From contig NZ_JAGGMI010000004.1 in assembly GCF_017875235.1 (NCBI RefSeq), forward strand, positions 62,001 to 126,000: DNA of 64,000 nt, given 5' to 3'. Below the pieces are notes generated by a model. It was not told the DNA's origin. It made no database searches and was given only the letters and a program-made list of their open reading frames with translations. Both the position numbers and the translations under genes were made by a program. Source of the DNA: Asticcacaulis solisilvae (GTDB taxonomy: Bacteria; Pseudomonadota; Alphaproteobacteria; Caulobacterales; Caulobacteraceae). Positions 35,166 through 43,343 of the stretch are shown piece after piece; position 1 is the first letter of the stretch; each line of letters begins with the position of its first letter.

Positions 35166-36170
35166 ATGTCGACCATCTCCGATGTCGCCAATCTGGCCGG
35201 CGTCTCCACGGCAACGGTATCGCGCGTACTCAACGGTTATACGCACGTATCGCCGCGCGTGCTGGAAAGGGTCGAAAAGGCGATCGCCGAGCTTGGCTAT
35301 GAGCCCAACGCCATGGCGAAATCCCTGCGTACGCTGAAAAGCAACCGCATCATCGTCACGGTTCCCGACATCGCCAACCCCTTCTACGCCAACATTATTC
35401 GCGGCGTCGAAGAGACCGCGTCGGCCGCGGGCTATGCCGTTCTGCTGGGCGATATCGGCTCGGCGGCCGGCAGCGATGAAGCCTATGCCGCGCTATTGAA
35501 GCGCAAGGAAGCCGACGGCCTGATCTTCCTCGGCCATAGCCTCCCGGATTCGCTCAGCGAGCGGGTAACGCGTGAAGGGGCGGCGGCGCCCGTCGTCAAT
35601 GGCTGCGAATTCAGCGGCAGCCTGCCGGTGTCGAGCGTCAATATCGACAATACCGCCGCCGCGCGCGAAATGATCGAACACCTGCATGGCCTGGGACACC
35701 GCCATATCGGCGTCATCACCGGCGATATGCGCAGCCCCACCAGCCGTGGCCGTCTGAGCGGCGTCGAAGATGCGGCCCGGGCGTTGGGACTCACGGACAT
35801 GCAGATCGTCAATGGCGATTACACGATCGAATCCGGGATCGCCCGCGCTACGGAGCTGATTCAGGGCGCGCGCCGACCGACCGCCCTTTTCTGTTTCAGT
35901 GACGACATGGCCTTCGGCGCCATCCATGCGCTGCGTGGCGCGGGTCTGAACTGCCCGGGCGATGTGTCGGTGGCCGGTTTCGATGACCTCCGCCTGGCCA
36001 AGTATGCCCAGCCGGCTTTGACGACCATCCGCCAGCCGATGCACGAAATCGGCGTCAAGACGGTGGAGCTGCTGCTCGACATTATCGAAAACGGCGCGAT
36101 CGAGCGGGTCAATCTGACGCTCGGTCACGAACTGGTGGTGCGCGCCAGTACGGCGGCGCCGAGGTTTTAG
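35166..36170 (+). CDS. LacI-family transcriptional regulator
   Basis: A 334-residue regulator: helix-turn-helix at residues 2-22 (TISDVANLAGVSTATVSRVLNGY), hinge helix near 45-58 and a periplasmic-binding-like effector domain (about 60-330) that binds a sugar ligand. It follows the exported isomerase on the same strand and very likely recognises the TGTAATCGATTACA-type operators at 34088 and 43247, which flank this locus. Its TAG stop overlaps the stop codon of the convergent PQQ dehydrogenase by three bases. The inducer is unknown. Confidence 0.92.
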   Translation: MSTISDVANLAGVSTATVSRVLNGYTHVSPRVLERVEKAIAELGYEPNAMAKSLRTLKSNRIIVTVPDIANPFYANIIRGVEETASAAGYAVLLGDIGSAAGSDEAYAALLKRKEADGLIFLGHSLPDSLSERVTREGAAAPVVNGCEFSGSLPVSSVNIDNTAAAREMIEHLHGLGHRHIGVITGDMRSPTSRGRLSGVEDAARALGLTDMQIVNGDYTIESGIARATELIQGARRPTALFCFSDDMAFGAIHALRGAGLNCPGDVSVAGFDDLRLAKYAQPALTTIRQPMHEIGVKTVELLLDIIENGAIERVNLTLGHELVVRASTAAPRF

Positions 36171-38284
36171 GGCAAGCTGTACGCAATAACCTTGCCCGAT
36201 GGCTTGACCTTAGGGTTCTTGCCGCCGCCGGCCTGGACGACGACATACTGCCTGCCCCTGACCGCATAGGTCGCGGGCGTGGCGATGCTCGAAGCCGGCA
36301 GTTGCGCCTGCCACAGCAGGGCGCCAGTCTTTTTGTCGAAGGCGCGGAATTTGTTGTCGAAGATGGTCGCGGCGATAAACAGCACGCCGCCCTTCGTCAC
36401 CACGGCGCCGCCATAGTTCTCGCTGCCGGTCGTCTTGTCCGCCAGCTCGGGATATTCGCCTAAAGGCTTCGTCCAGACATACTTGCCGGTATTGACGTCG
36501 AGCGCGCTCAAGGTGCCCCACGGCGGCTTGATGGCCGGATAACCGTCGGGATCAAGGAAGCGAACATAGCCATCGAAGACATAGGCGTCGTTGTCAGTCG
36601 AAGGATATTCCCCCGCGACCTTTTGGGCCTTTTGCGCCGGATCGCCTTTTAGATAGCCGATGACATTGGCGATCTCGGCACCGCTCAGCTGCGTCCCAAA
36701 GCCAGGCATGCGGCCGGCGCCATTGGTGATCTGGCGCGTCAGTTGCTGATCGTCCAACCTTGTATGCACGCCGATCAGCGACGGGAATTCCGGCGGGCTG
36801 CCGGTGCGGTCGTCGCGGTGGCAGGCGGCGCAATTATTCTGGTAAAGGGCTTCGCCGCTCACGCCGGCCATCTTGGGCGGCTGCGGCTTGACCTTGAGTA
36901 TCCACGCCATCTCGTTGGCATTGATATAGAGCAGACCCGTTTCCGGATCAAAGGAGGCGCCACCATATTCAGCGCCCCCATCCATGCCAGGCAAGAGGAT
37001 CGTCCCCTGAACCGACGGCGGATCGAACGGCCCACGCGAGCGCAGACCGGCAAACACCTTCTTCACAGCGGCATTGGCCTCTGGGGTCCGGTCGGTCAGC
37101 AGGTCTTCGGTCAGGTGCTGGCGGGCAAATGGTTCCGGGCTGACCGGCATGGTCTGCGTCGGCGACGTTGTTTCACCCGGGACATCGGTTGGCGGGACTG
37201 CAATCTCCTGGACCGGATACAGCGGCTTGCCCGTTTCGCGGTCGAGAATGAAGACAAGACCGGCCTTGGTGACCTGGGCGACCGCCGGGCGGCCCTTGAC
37301 CGCAATCAGGGTCGGCGGGGTCGGCGGGTCACGGTCCCACAGGTCGTGCCTGACCAACTGGAAGTGCCAGACGCGTTTTCCGGTATTGGCATCGAGCGCC
37401 ACCAGCGAGGTTCCGAACAGGTTGTCACCCTCGCGATCACCGCCATAGAAATCCTTATTGCCCATGCCGGCCGAAGCCAGCGGCACAAAGACGAGGCCAC
37501 GTTCCGGATCAAGCGTCAGGCCCGACCAGGCATTGGCGCCCTTGGCCGTCTTCCAGGCGTCCTTGGGCCAGGTTTCGTAGCCATATTCGCCGGGATGCGG
37601 AATGGTATGGAATATCCAGCGCATCTTGCCGGTGCGGACGTCGAAGGCGCGGATATGGCCCGGCGTATTGCCGGTCGAGCCCATGACGATCAGATCCTTA
37701 TAGACCACGCCCGGCGTGACATTGCCGACGCTGATCGAGTCAAAGTCGCGGCCCAGGCCTTCGCGCAGATCGACCTCACCGTTCTTGCCGAAGGTATTGA
37801 TCAGCCGGCCGGTTGCGACATCGACGGCGATCAGCTTGCCGCGAAAGGTGAAGAGGATGCGCGCACCGCCCTCGCCTTCCCAGTAGGAGATCCCGCGCAG
37901 GCGCTGGCGCGTGACGATCTCATCGCCGAAGGACGGATCGAACACCCACTGCTGCTTGCCGGTGGCGGCATCGAGACAGAACAGCTTGCCCTTGGGTGAA
38001 ATGAAATAGAGCCGCCCCCGGATGACCATCGGGTTGCCTTCCATCTCGGACTGGCTGGCGCCCTCACCAAAGGCATCGCCCGAGTCGAATTCCCAGGCAA
38101 CCTTGAGGTTTTTCACATTCTGCGGTGTGATCTGGTCGAGCGTCGAATAGTGCGTTCCGTTGGGATTGCCATGATAGTGCGGCCAGTCGGCACCCGAGGT
38201 CGATGAGGTCCCGTCGATCGGTTTCTGGCTGCAGCTTGCGAGCAACAGAAGTGTAGCGATCGCGACTAACCCCCTTCCTCGCAT
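36167..38284 (-). CDS. PQQ-dependent dehydrogenase lipoprotein with inserted cytochrome c
   Basis: A 705-residue quinoprotein: lipoprotein signal with lipobox LASC (about residue 17), an eight-bladed beta-propeller of the membrane glucose dehydrogenase type (repeated LDAxTGKxxW and AxDxxTG blade phrases), and a c-type cytochrome domain inserted near residues 470-550 (CAACH about 482, axial Met in GRMPGFG). It should oxidise a sugar or alcohol in the periplasm and pass electrons from PQQ to its own heme. The ATG at 38284 overlaps the esterase stop as TAATG. It is the last gene of the transporter operon; no PQQ synthesis genes are in the window, so cofactor supply is not shown. Confidence 0.92.
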   Translation of the reverse strand: MRGRGLVAIATLLLLASCSQKPIDGTSSTSGADWPHYHGNPNGTHYSTLDQITPQNVKNLKVAWEFDSGDAFGEGASQSEMEGNPMVIRGRLYFISPKGKLFCLDAATGKQQWVFDPSFGDEIVTRQRLRGISYWEGEGGARILFTFRGKLIAVDVATGRLINTFGKNGEVDLREGLGRDFDSISVGNVTPGVVYKDLIVMGSTGNTPGHIRAFDVRTGKMRWIFHTIPHPGEYGYETWPKDAWKTAKGANAWSGLTLDPERGLVFVPLASAGMGNKDFYGGDREGDNLFGTSLVALDANTGKRVWHFQLVRHDLWDRDPPTPPTLIAVKGRPAVAQVTKAGLVFILDRETGKPLYPVQEIAVPPTDVPGETTSPTQTMPVSPEPFARQHLTEDLLTDRTPEANAAVKKVFAGLRSRGPFDPPSVQGTILLPGMDGGAEYGGASFDPETGLLYINANEMAWILKVKPQPPKMAGVSGEALYQNNCAACHRDDRTGSPPEFPSLIGVHTRLDDQQLTRQITNGAGRMPGFGTQLSGAEIANVIGYLKGDPAQKAQKVAGEYPSTDNDAYVFDGYVRFLDPDGYPAIKPPWGTLSALDVNTGKYVWTKPLGEYPELADKTTGSENYGGAVVTKGGVLFIAATIFDNKFRAFDKKTGALLWQAQLPASSIATPATYAVRGRQYVVVQAGGGKNPKVKPSGKVIAYSLP

Positions 38285-39276
38285 TATCCCATCAATCCCT
38301 GACGGCGCGCAAACGCGACCAGCAGATCCGGCCATAAGCCCCACGGCTCGCCATTGCCCGGCTTCATGCCAAAGCCATGGCCGCCGGCCGCGAACAGGTG
38401 GGTTTCGACGACGCGGCCCTTGGCCTTCAAAGCGTCGCGCAAGGCCGTGGAGTTTTCGACCTTTACCGTGGCGTCGTCTTCGGCATGGACCAGGAAGACC
38501 GGCGGCGTATCGCCATCGACATTGCGGTCGGGTGTGTAACGCGCGATCTGCTCCGGCGTGGCAGGGCCGCCGAACAGCGACGGCGCCGTGCCCGAATAGG
38601 CGATCGCCGGGTCGAGCGACTGGACCGGATAGATGGGCGCCGCCAGGAATGGACGGGCGCTTAGATCGTCTGTGGCGTCGATCTTCGGATAGGTGAAAGA
38701 CGTGTGGCGCGTGGCGACCGAGGCCGTCAGGAAACCACCGGCGCTGAAACCCGCGACACCGACGCGTGCGGCATCCAGCTTGAAGCGCGCAGCATTGGCG
38801 CGAATGGCCTTCATGGCGCGCACCGCATCGAGCGTGCCGACATCGGCGCGGTCGGCCCAGCCGTCATTGGCCAGGCGGTAAAAAAGCACGAAACAGGTGA
38901 CGCCTTCGGCATTCAAGCGTTGCGCCAACTGATAGCCTTCGTGGTCGAAATAGTTCCACGAGAAGCCGCCGCCCGGGATGATCAGCATGGCGCCGCCATT
39001 GGGCTTGGACGCCGGAAACACAGCCAGGCGCGGTTTCGAAATGCCCTGGACGCGACGCAGGTGATCGGCTGGGTTGGTCGAAACCTCCTCGACGACTTCC
39101 TTCAGGTTGGCAGGCGCTTTCAGATCACTTGGCCATAAGTCTATAGTGCCGACCGGTTCCGGCCAAGTGAGCTGGCGCGTATCGCCTGGCACGGTTGGCG
39201 CCGCGGTCTGGGCAGCGGCGCCTGTCGCCGCCAGCGCCAGGGGGGTCATCAGCAGGCTGCGGCGCACGACGTCCAT
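38284..39276 (-). CDS. exported alpha/beta-hydrolase esterase (BD-FAE/acetyl esterase-like)
   Basis: A 330-residue hydrolase with a signal peptide (RRSLLMTPLALAATGAAAQ, possibly Tat). The fold shows the oxyanion phrase IPGGGFSWNYFDHEG, the nucleophile elbow GFSAGG (Ser), an Asp in VHAEDDATV and the His in AAGGHGFGM, giving a full catalytic triad. Related enzymes remove acetyl or feruloyl groups from plant polysaccharides. It lies 1 base after the isomerase stop and overlaps the PQQ dehydrogenase by one base, so it is part of one transcription unit. Likely role: deacylating sugars or oligosaccharides before uptake. Confidence 0.9.
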   Translation of the reverse strand: MDVVRRSLLMTPLALAATGAAAQTAAPTVPGDTRQLTWPEPVGTIDLWPSDLKAPANLKEVVEEVSTNPADHLRRVQGISKPRLAVFPASKPNGGAMLIIPGGGFSWNYFDHEGYQLAQRLNAEGVTCFVLFYRLANDGWADRADVGTLDAVRAMKAIRANAARFKLDAARVGVAGFSAGGFLTASVATRHTSFTYPKIDATDDLSARPFLAAPIYPVQSLDPAIAYSGTAPSLFGGPATPEQIARYTPDRNVDGDTPPVFLVHAEDDATVKVENSTALRDALKAKGRVVETHLFAAGGHGFGMKPGNGEPWGLWPDLLVAFARRQGLMG

Positions 39277-39277
39277 C

Positions 39278-40330
39278 TCAGTATCCCATCAGCTTGCGCA
39301 GGGATTCCTTGGACGCGCCGGAGCCGGCGAAGTCGTCGAAGGCCTTTTCCGTCACGCGAATGATGTGATCGCGGATGAAGGTGGCGCCTTCGCGCGCGCC
39401 GTCTTCCGGATGCTTGAGGGCGCATTCCCACTCCAGCACCGCCCAGCCATCATAATTGTACTGGGCCATCTTGGAGAAGATGCCCTTGAAGTCGACCTGG
39501 CCGTCGCCGAGGCTGCGGAAGCGGCCCGGGCGTTCCAGCCAGCCCTGATAACCGCCATAGACGCCCGACCGGCCGTTCGGATTGAACTCCGCGTCCTTGA
39601 CGTGGAACATCTTGATCCGTTCGTGATAGATGTCGATGTAGCTTAAGTAATCGAGCTGCTGCAGGACGAAGTGGCTAGGGTCGAACAGGATGTTGGCGCG
39701 GCGGTGGCCACCGACGACATCCAGGAATCGCTCGAAGGTCGCGCCGTCGTGCAGGTCTTCGCCCGGGTGGATTTCGTAGCAGCAGTCGATGCCGCAGTCT
39801 TCATAGACGTCGAGGATTGGCTTCCAGCGGCGGCCGAGTTCGGCGAAGGCTTCTTCGACCAGGCCGTGCGGGCGCTGGGGCCAGGCATAGAAGTACGGCC
39901 AGGCCAGCGCGCCCGAGAAGGTGACCGAGGCCTTGAGACCCAGGCGTTGCGACGCCTTGGCGGCCAGCTTGACCTGATCGACGGCCCAGGCCTGACGCGC
40001 CGCAGGGTTGCCGCGCACTTCCGGCGCCGCGAAGCCGTCGAACAGGGTGTCGTAGGCCGGGTGAACGGCAACAAGCTGGCCCTGCAGGTGGGTCGACAGT
40101 TCGGTGATTTCGAGGCCATAGGCCGCCAGTCCGCCCTTAATCTCATCGCAGTAGGCTTGCGATTCGGCCGCCTGCTTCAGGTCGAAGATATGGGCGTCGC
40201 TGGTCGGCACCTGGATGCCCTTATAGCCCAGGTTCGCCGCCCATTCGGCTATGGTGTCGAGCCGGTTGAACGGCGCCTTGTCACCCAGGAACTGGGCGAT
40301 GAAAATGGCCGGGCCTTTGATGGTCTTCAT
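39278..40330 (-). CDS. sugar phosphate isomerase/epimerase (cytoplasmic TIM barrel)
   Basis: A 350-residue xylose-isomerase-like TIM-barrel enzyme without a signal peptide. Metal-ligand phrases are YEIHPGEDLHDG, NILFDPSHFVLQ, HVKDAEF and VLEWECALK. The ATG at 40330 follows AAGGA at 8 bases; a longer frame (40411) enters a repeat element and is not used. It is downstream of the MFS and Gfo/Idh genes in one operon, interrupted only by a repeat. Family members convert keto-sugars or inositol derivatives, often working with Gfo/Idh dehydrogenases; that pairing suggests an oxidise-isomerise route, inferred from context. Confidence 0.92.
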   Translation of the reverse strand: MKTIKGPAIFIAQFLGDKAPFNRLDTIAEWAANLGYKGIQVPTSDAHIFDLKQAAESQAYCDEIKGGLAAYGLEITELSTHLQGQLVAVHPAYDTLFDGFAAPEVRGNPAARQAWAVDQVKLAAKASQRLGLKASVTFSGALAWPYFYAWPQRPHGLVEEAFAELGRRWKPILDVYEDCGIDCCYEIHPGEDLHDGATFERFLDVVGGHRRANILFDPSHFVLQQLDYLSYIDIYHERIKMFHVKDAEFNPNGRSGVYGGYQGWLERPGRFRSLGDGQVDFKGIFSKMAQYNYDGWAVLEWECALKHPEDGAREGATFIRDHIIRVTEKAFDDFAGSGASKESLRKLMGY

Positions 40331-40339
40331 AATCGGTAT

Positions 40340-40490
40340 CCTTCTCCTCCCGATTTGATGGGAGGCAGCGCTGCGCGCGGCAATGACAGAGGTATCCCCT
40401 CCACCACCCATAGAAGCGTGCTAACGCTTCGCTCTATGAGCACGATTGGTCCCCTCCCCATCGCTACGCGACAGGGAGGAGAAAATAGCG
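40340..40490. repeat. large imperfect palindromic repeat, type C
   Basis: The segment runs from CTTCTCCTCCCGATTTGATG to GGGAGGAGAA, with GACAGAGGTATCCCCTCC and a perfect inner hairpin CATAGAAGCGT-ACGCTTCGCTCTATG-like in the middle. It lies inside an operon between the Gfo/Idh and isomerase genes, where it may stabilise or partly terminate the transcript. Confidence 0.6.
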
Positions 40491-41615
40491 TTATACGTCC
40501 TTCAACGTCCGCCACTGGCGGGCATTGCTGGATTCGACCGCGACAGCGACAAAGTGCATGCCGCGCACACCGTCCTCGATGCCGGGCACGGTCTTGCCGC
40601 TGCCCGTGATCTGGTCGGCGAAGTCGCGATAGATGTTGGCGAAGGCTTCGAGATAGCCTTCCGGATGGCCCGCTGGAATGCGGATCATCGCCTGGACCTC
40701 GGGCGACAGATAGCCACCGCCAGCATGAAGCACCTCAGTGGGCTTGTCGCCATAGTTCAGCGTTAGGGTGTTGGGTGTTTCCTGGCTCCAGTCGAGCCCG
40801 CCCAGTTCGCCATAGACGCGGATGCGCAGGGCATTGCGCTCACCTGCTGAAATCTGCGAAGCGATCAGGGCGCCACGCGCTCCGTTGTCAAAGCGCAGCA
40901 GAATGTCGCAGTCGTCGTCGAGCATACGGCCCGGCACGACCTTGCCGAGATCCGCGCACAGTTCGGTGACGCGCAGGCCTGTGATGAATTCGGCCAGATG
41001 GAAGGCATGGACGCCGATATCGCCGATGCAGCCGCCAAGACCGGCCTGCTTGGGATCGACGCGCCAGTCGGCCTGCTTCGAATGGACGTCCTGCGACAGC
41101 CAGCCCTGAGGATATTCGACAACGATCTTCCTGATCCTGCCGAGCTTGCCCTGGGCAACCAAAGCCTTGGCCTCGCGCACCAGCGGGTAACCGCTATAGG
41201 TGTAAGTAAGACCATAGTTGCGGCCGGTCTTGCGGATGACCTCGCGCAAGGCCAGGGCCTGATCAAGGTTGAGCGTCGCCGGCTTGTCGCACATGACGTC
41301 GAAGCCAGCCTCAAGCGCCGCCTTGCTGATCGGGAAGTGGGTGTCGTTCGGCGTCACGACGCAGACAACATCGACCTTGCCCTGCTCCTTCGCAAGCAGG
41401 TCACGCCAGTCGGCATGGACGCGGTCGGCCGGGAGATTATAGCCCTCGCCCGCCGCCGCATTCTTCACCGGATCGCGGCTGAAGGCGCCGGCGACCAGCT
41501 CGTAACGCCGGTCCATGCCCGTGGCCTTCAGGTGGACCGGGCCGATAAAGGCGCCCGGTCCACCGCCGACCATTGCCAACCGCAAAGGCCCTTTTGGGGG
41601 ACCACTTTTAGCCAT
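40491..41615 (-). CDS. Gfo/Idh/MocA oxidoreductase (cytoplasmic)
   Basis: A 374-residue enzyme without signal peptide. The Rossmann domain begins at once (LRLAMVGGGPGAFIGPVH), and the cofactor motif is CDKPATL (about residue 112). The C-terminal domain has GGCIGDIGVHAFHLAEFITG. Its ATG overlaps the MFS gene by 8 bases, so translation is coupled to transport. It probably oxidises or reduces the sugar imported by the MFS protein, with the following isomerase acting next. Substrate unknown; it resembles inositol or sugar dehydrogenases in general. Confidence 0.92.
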   Translation of the reverse strand: MAKSGPPKGPLRLAMVGGGPGAFIGPVHLKATGMDRRYELVAGAFSRDPVKNAAAGEGYNLPADRVHADWRDLLAKEQGKVDVVCVVTPNDTHFPISKAALEAGFDVMCDKPATLNLDQALALREVIRKTGRNYGLTYTYSGYPLVREAKALVAQGKLGRIRKIVVEYPQGWLSQDVHSKQADWRVDPKQAGLGGCIGDIGVHAFHLAEFITGLRVTELCADLGKVVPGRMLDDDCDILLRFDNGARGALIASQISAGERNALRIRVYGELGGLDWSQETPNTLTLNYGDKPTEVLHAGGGYLSPEVQAMIRIPAGHPEGYLEAFANIYRDFADQITGSGKTVPGIEDGVRGMHFVAVAVESSNARQWRTLKDV

Positions 41616-43167
41616 CGATGTTTTCGCCTTCGCTACGCCCTAGAATCACCGGTTTGTAACCGCCCCTGCTTTGGAACCAGAAGATGAGCAGCAGGAAGAC
41701 GATGCCGGTCACGACCGGGATCAGCGAGACTTCCTTGAGCGCGTCCTTCTTGGCGCTGGCCGACAGGCCGTCGAGCACCGCCTTGTCGGCTTCTGGAGCC
41801 GCCGCGACCTTGGCCTCATCGAGCGCCTGATAGGTGCCAAAGATCGAGACCTTGGGCTCGCTGAGATATTGCTGCGTCAGGCTGGTCTGGTTGGCGGTGT
41901 CGTGCGCCCGCAGGCCCTCGCGGGTCGAGTGGTCCTGCGCCGCGCCCAGCAGCACCGAACCCAGGATACCGGCCGCCAGCATGCCGCCACCGCCCAGCAT
42001 GTTGATGGTAACGGCGCCGCCCTTGGGGAACTGCTCCGAAGCGACAGCCAGCGTCGTGCCCCAGAAGAAGCTCTTGCCGATACCGTAGAGCGTCGCGGCC
42101 GCCAGGATGACGCCGCCGGTGGCGTCCGACATCAGGAACAGGCCGCCGGCCGACAGGGCGCAGGCCATGGCCAGCACGCCCAGCGGCTTGAACTTTTCGA
42201 TCAGGGTGCCGGCGAAGATGCGGATCACGAAGACGATCAGCGAGGTGTAGATCAGCACCCAGCCACCGGCCAGGCCGATGTTTTCCATTTCCGGCGCCAT
42301 CAGCGACGAAATCCAGCTGTCGGTCGCCAGTTCCGTGACGGCCAGCGGCATCATGAGCAGGACCAGCAGGATATAGAGCGGACGGCCCGGAGACCGCGCG
42401 AAAATGGCGTAGATGACGGCCAGGGCAACGGCACCACCCCAGCTGACCATCGGGTCGAGCGCGAAGACGCGGCCGACTTCAAGCATGATGAGGGCGCCGA
42501 GGATAAAGGCGCTGATGAAACCGGCCTCGCCCAGCATGGTGCGGTAGGAGACGCCCGAAGCGACGCGTTCCGATACCGGGAACTTACGGCCCAGCAGCAG
42601 GAAAGTATAGGTCAGGACCGGCACGATCATCAGGCCGACCTTGACCTGCCAGCCGACGCCCGGCGTGAAGTGGTCGAGCGCCATGGCCAGCAGGCCGCCG
42701 AGGATCATGCCGCCCGGCCACGCCGCGTGCAGGCGGTTGAGCCACTTGGGCTTGTCGTGGTTGTAGATGGTGGCGATCAGGGGGTTGGCGGCGGCTTCGA
42801 CCGCGCCATTGCCCAGTGCCATGACGAAGGTGCCGGCATAGAGCGCCCAGTAGCCATTGGCCGTCAGCAGCAGGCCGAGACCGCCCAGGTGGCACAGGGC
42901 CGCGAACCAGAAGGTCGCCTTGAAACCGATCTTGTCGATGAACAGCGAGATCAGGACGATCGAAATGGCGAAGGGCCACAGGCCGACGCCCAACAGTTCG
43001 CCCTTCTGCGTTTCGGTTAATGCAAAATCGACACCCCAGGTATCGACGACCAGCGCGCGCAGAATAAAGCAGAAGGAGGTGGCGGCGATGGCTGCGAAGG
43101 AGGCGGCGAACAAGGGGCCATTGCCCTGGACGCCTTGGGACGATGCGGCGGCGGATGCGCTACTCAT
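41608..43167 (-). CDS. MFS sugar transporter
   Basis: A 519-residue major facilitator protein with twelve predicted membrane helices and an extended loop between the last two (about 415-485). It has the family's glycine-rich and charged loop motifs, e.g. FIDKIGFKATFW after helix 2 and a shorter partner after helix 8 (LIEKFKPLGVL). AGGGG precedes the ATG by 9 bases. It is first in the operon MFS, Gfo/Idh, isomerase, esterase, PQQ dehydrogenase, headed by a perfect LacI-type palindrome. The cargo is likely a sugar or sugar acid released by the locus's exported enzymes. Confidence 0.92.
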   Translation of the reverse strand: MSSASAAASSQGVQGNGPLFAASFAAIAATSFCFILRALVVDTWGVDFALTETQKGELLGVGLWPFAISIVLISLFIDKIGFKATFWFAALCHLGGLGLLLTANGYWALYAGTFVMALGNGAVEAAANPLIATIYNHDKPKWLNRLHAAWPGGMILGGLLAMALDHFTPGVGWQVKVGLMIVPVLTYTFLLLGRKFPVSERVASGVSYRTMLGEAGFISAFILGALIMLEVGRVFALDPMVSWGGAVALAVIYAIFARSPGRPLYILLVLLMMPLAVTELATDSWISSLMAPEMENIGLAGGWVLIYTSLIVFVIRIFAGTLIEKFKPLGVLAMACALSAGGLFLMSDATGGVILAAATLYGIGKSFFWGTTLAVASEQFPKGGAVTINMLGGGGMLAAGILGSVLLGAAQDHSTREGLRAHDTANQTSLTQQYLSEPKVSIFGTYQALDEAKVAAAPEADKAVLDGLSASAKKDALKEVSLIPVVTGIVFLLLIFWFQSRGGYKPVILGRSEGENIDG

Positions 43168-43246
43168 GTGTGTAACCCCTGTGTTTCAACCCTTTGGCCG
43201 TCAGGTTTTCTTGTTTGCTTTGCCCTGCGGCGTCTCGTGATTTAGG

Positions 43247-43260
43247 TGTAATCGATTACA
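43247..43260 (-). promoter_or_regulatory. LacI-type operator TGTAATCGATTACA
   Basis: A perfect 14-base palindrome 80 bases before the MFS operon start, the same distance as the near-identical site at 34088 from the exported isomerase. Equal spacing and sequence suggest one regulator, most simply the LacI protein at 35166. Confidence 0.7.
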
Positions 43261-43343
43261 GCAGGCTTGTGAAGCTGCCGCATGCAAGCTGTCCCATATT
43301 GGCGGGATTGTTCAAGGAAAAAATCGTACAAGTCGTCCTGAGC

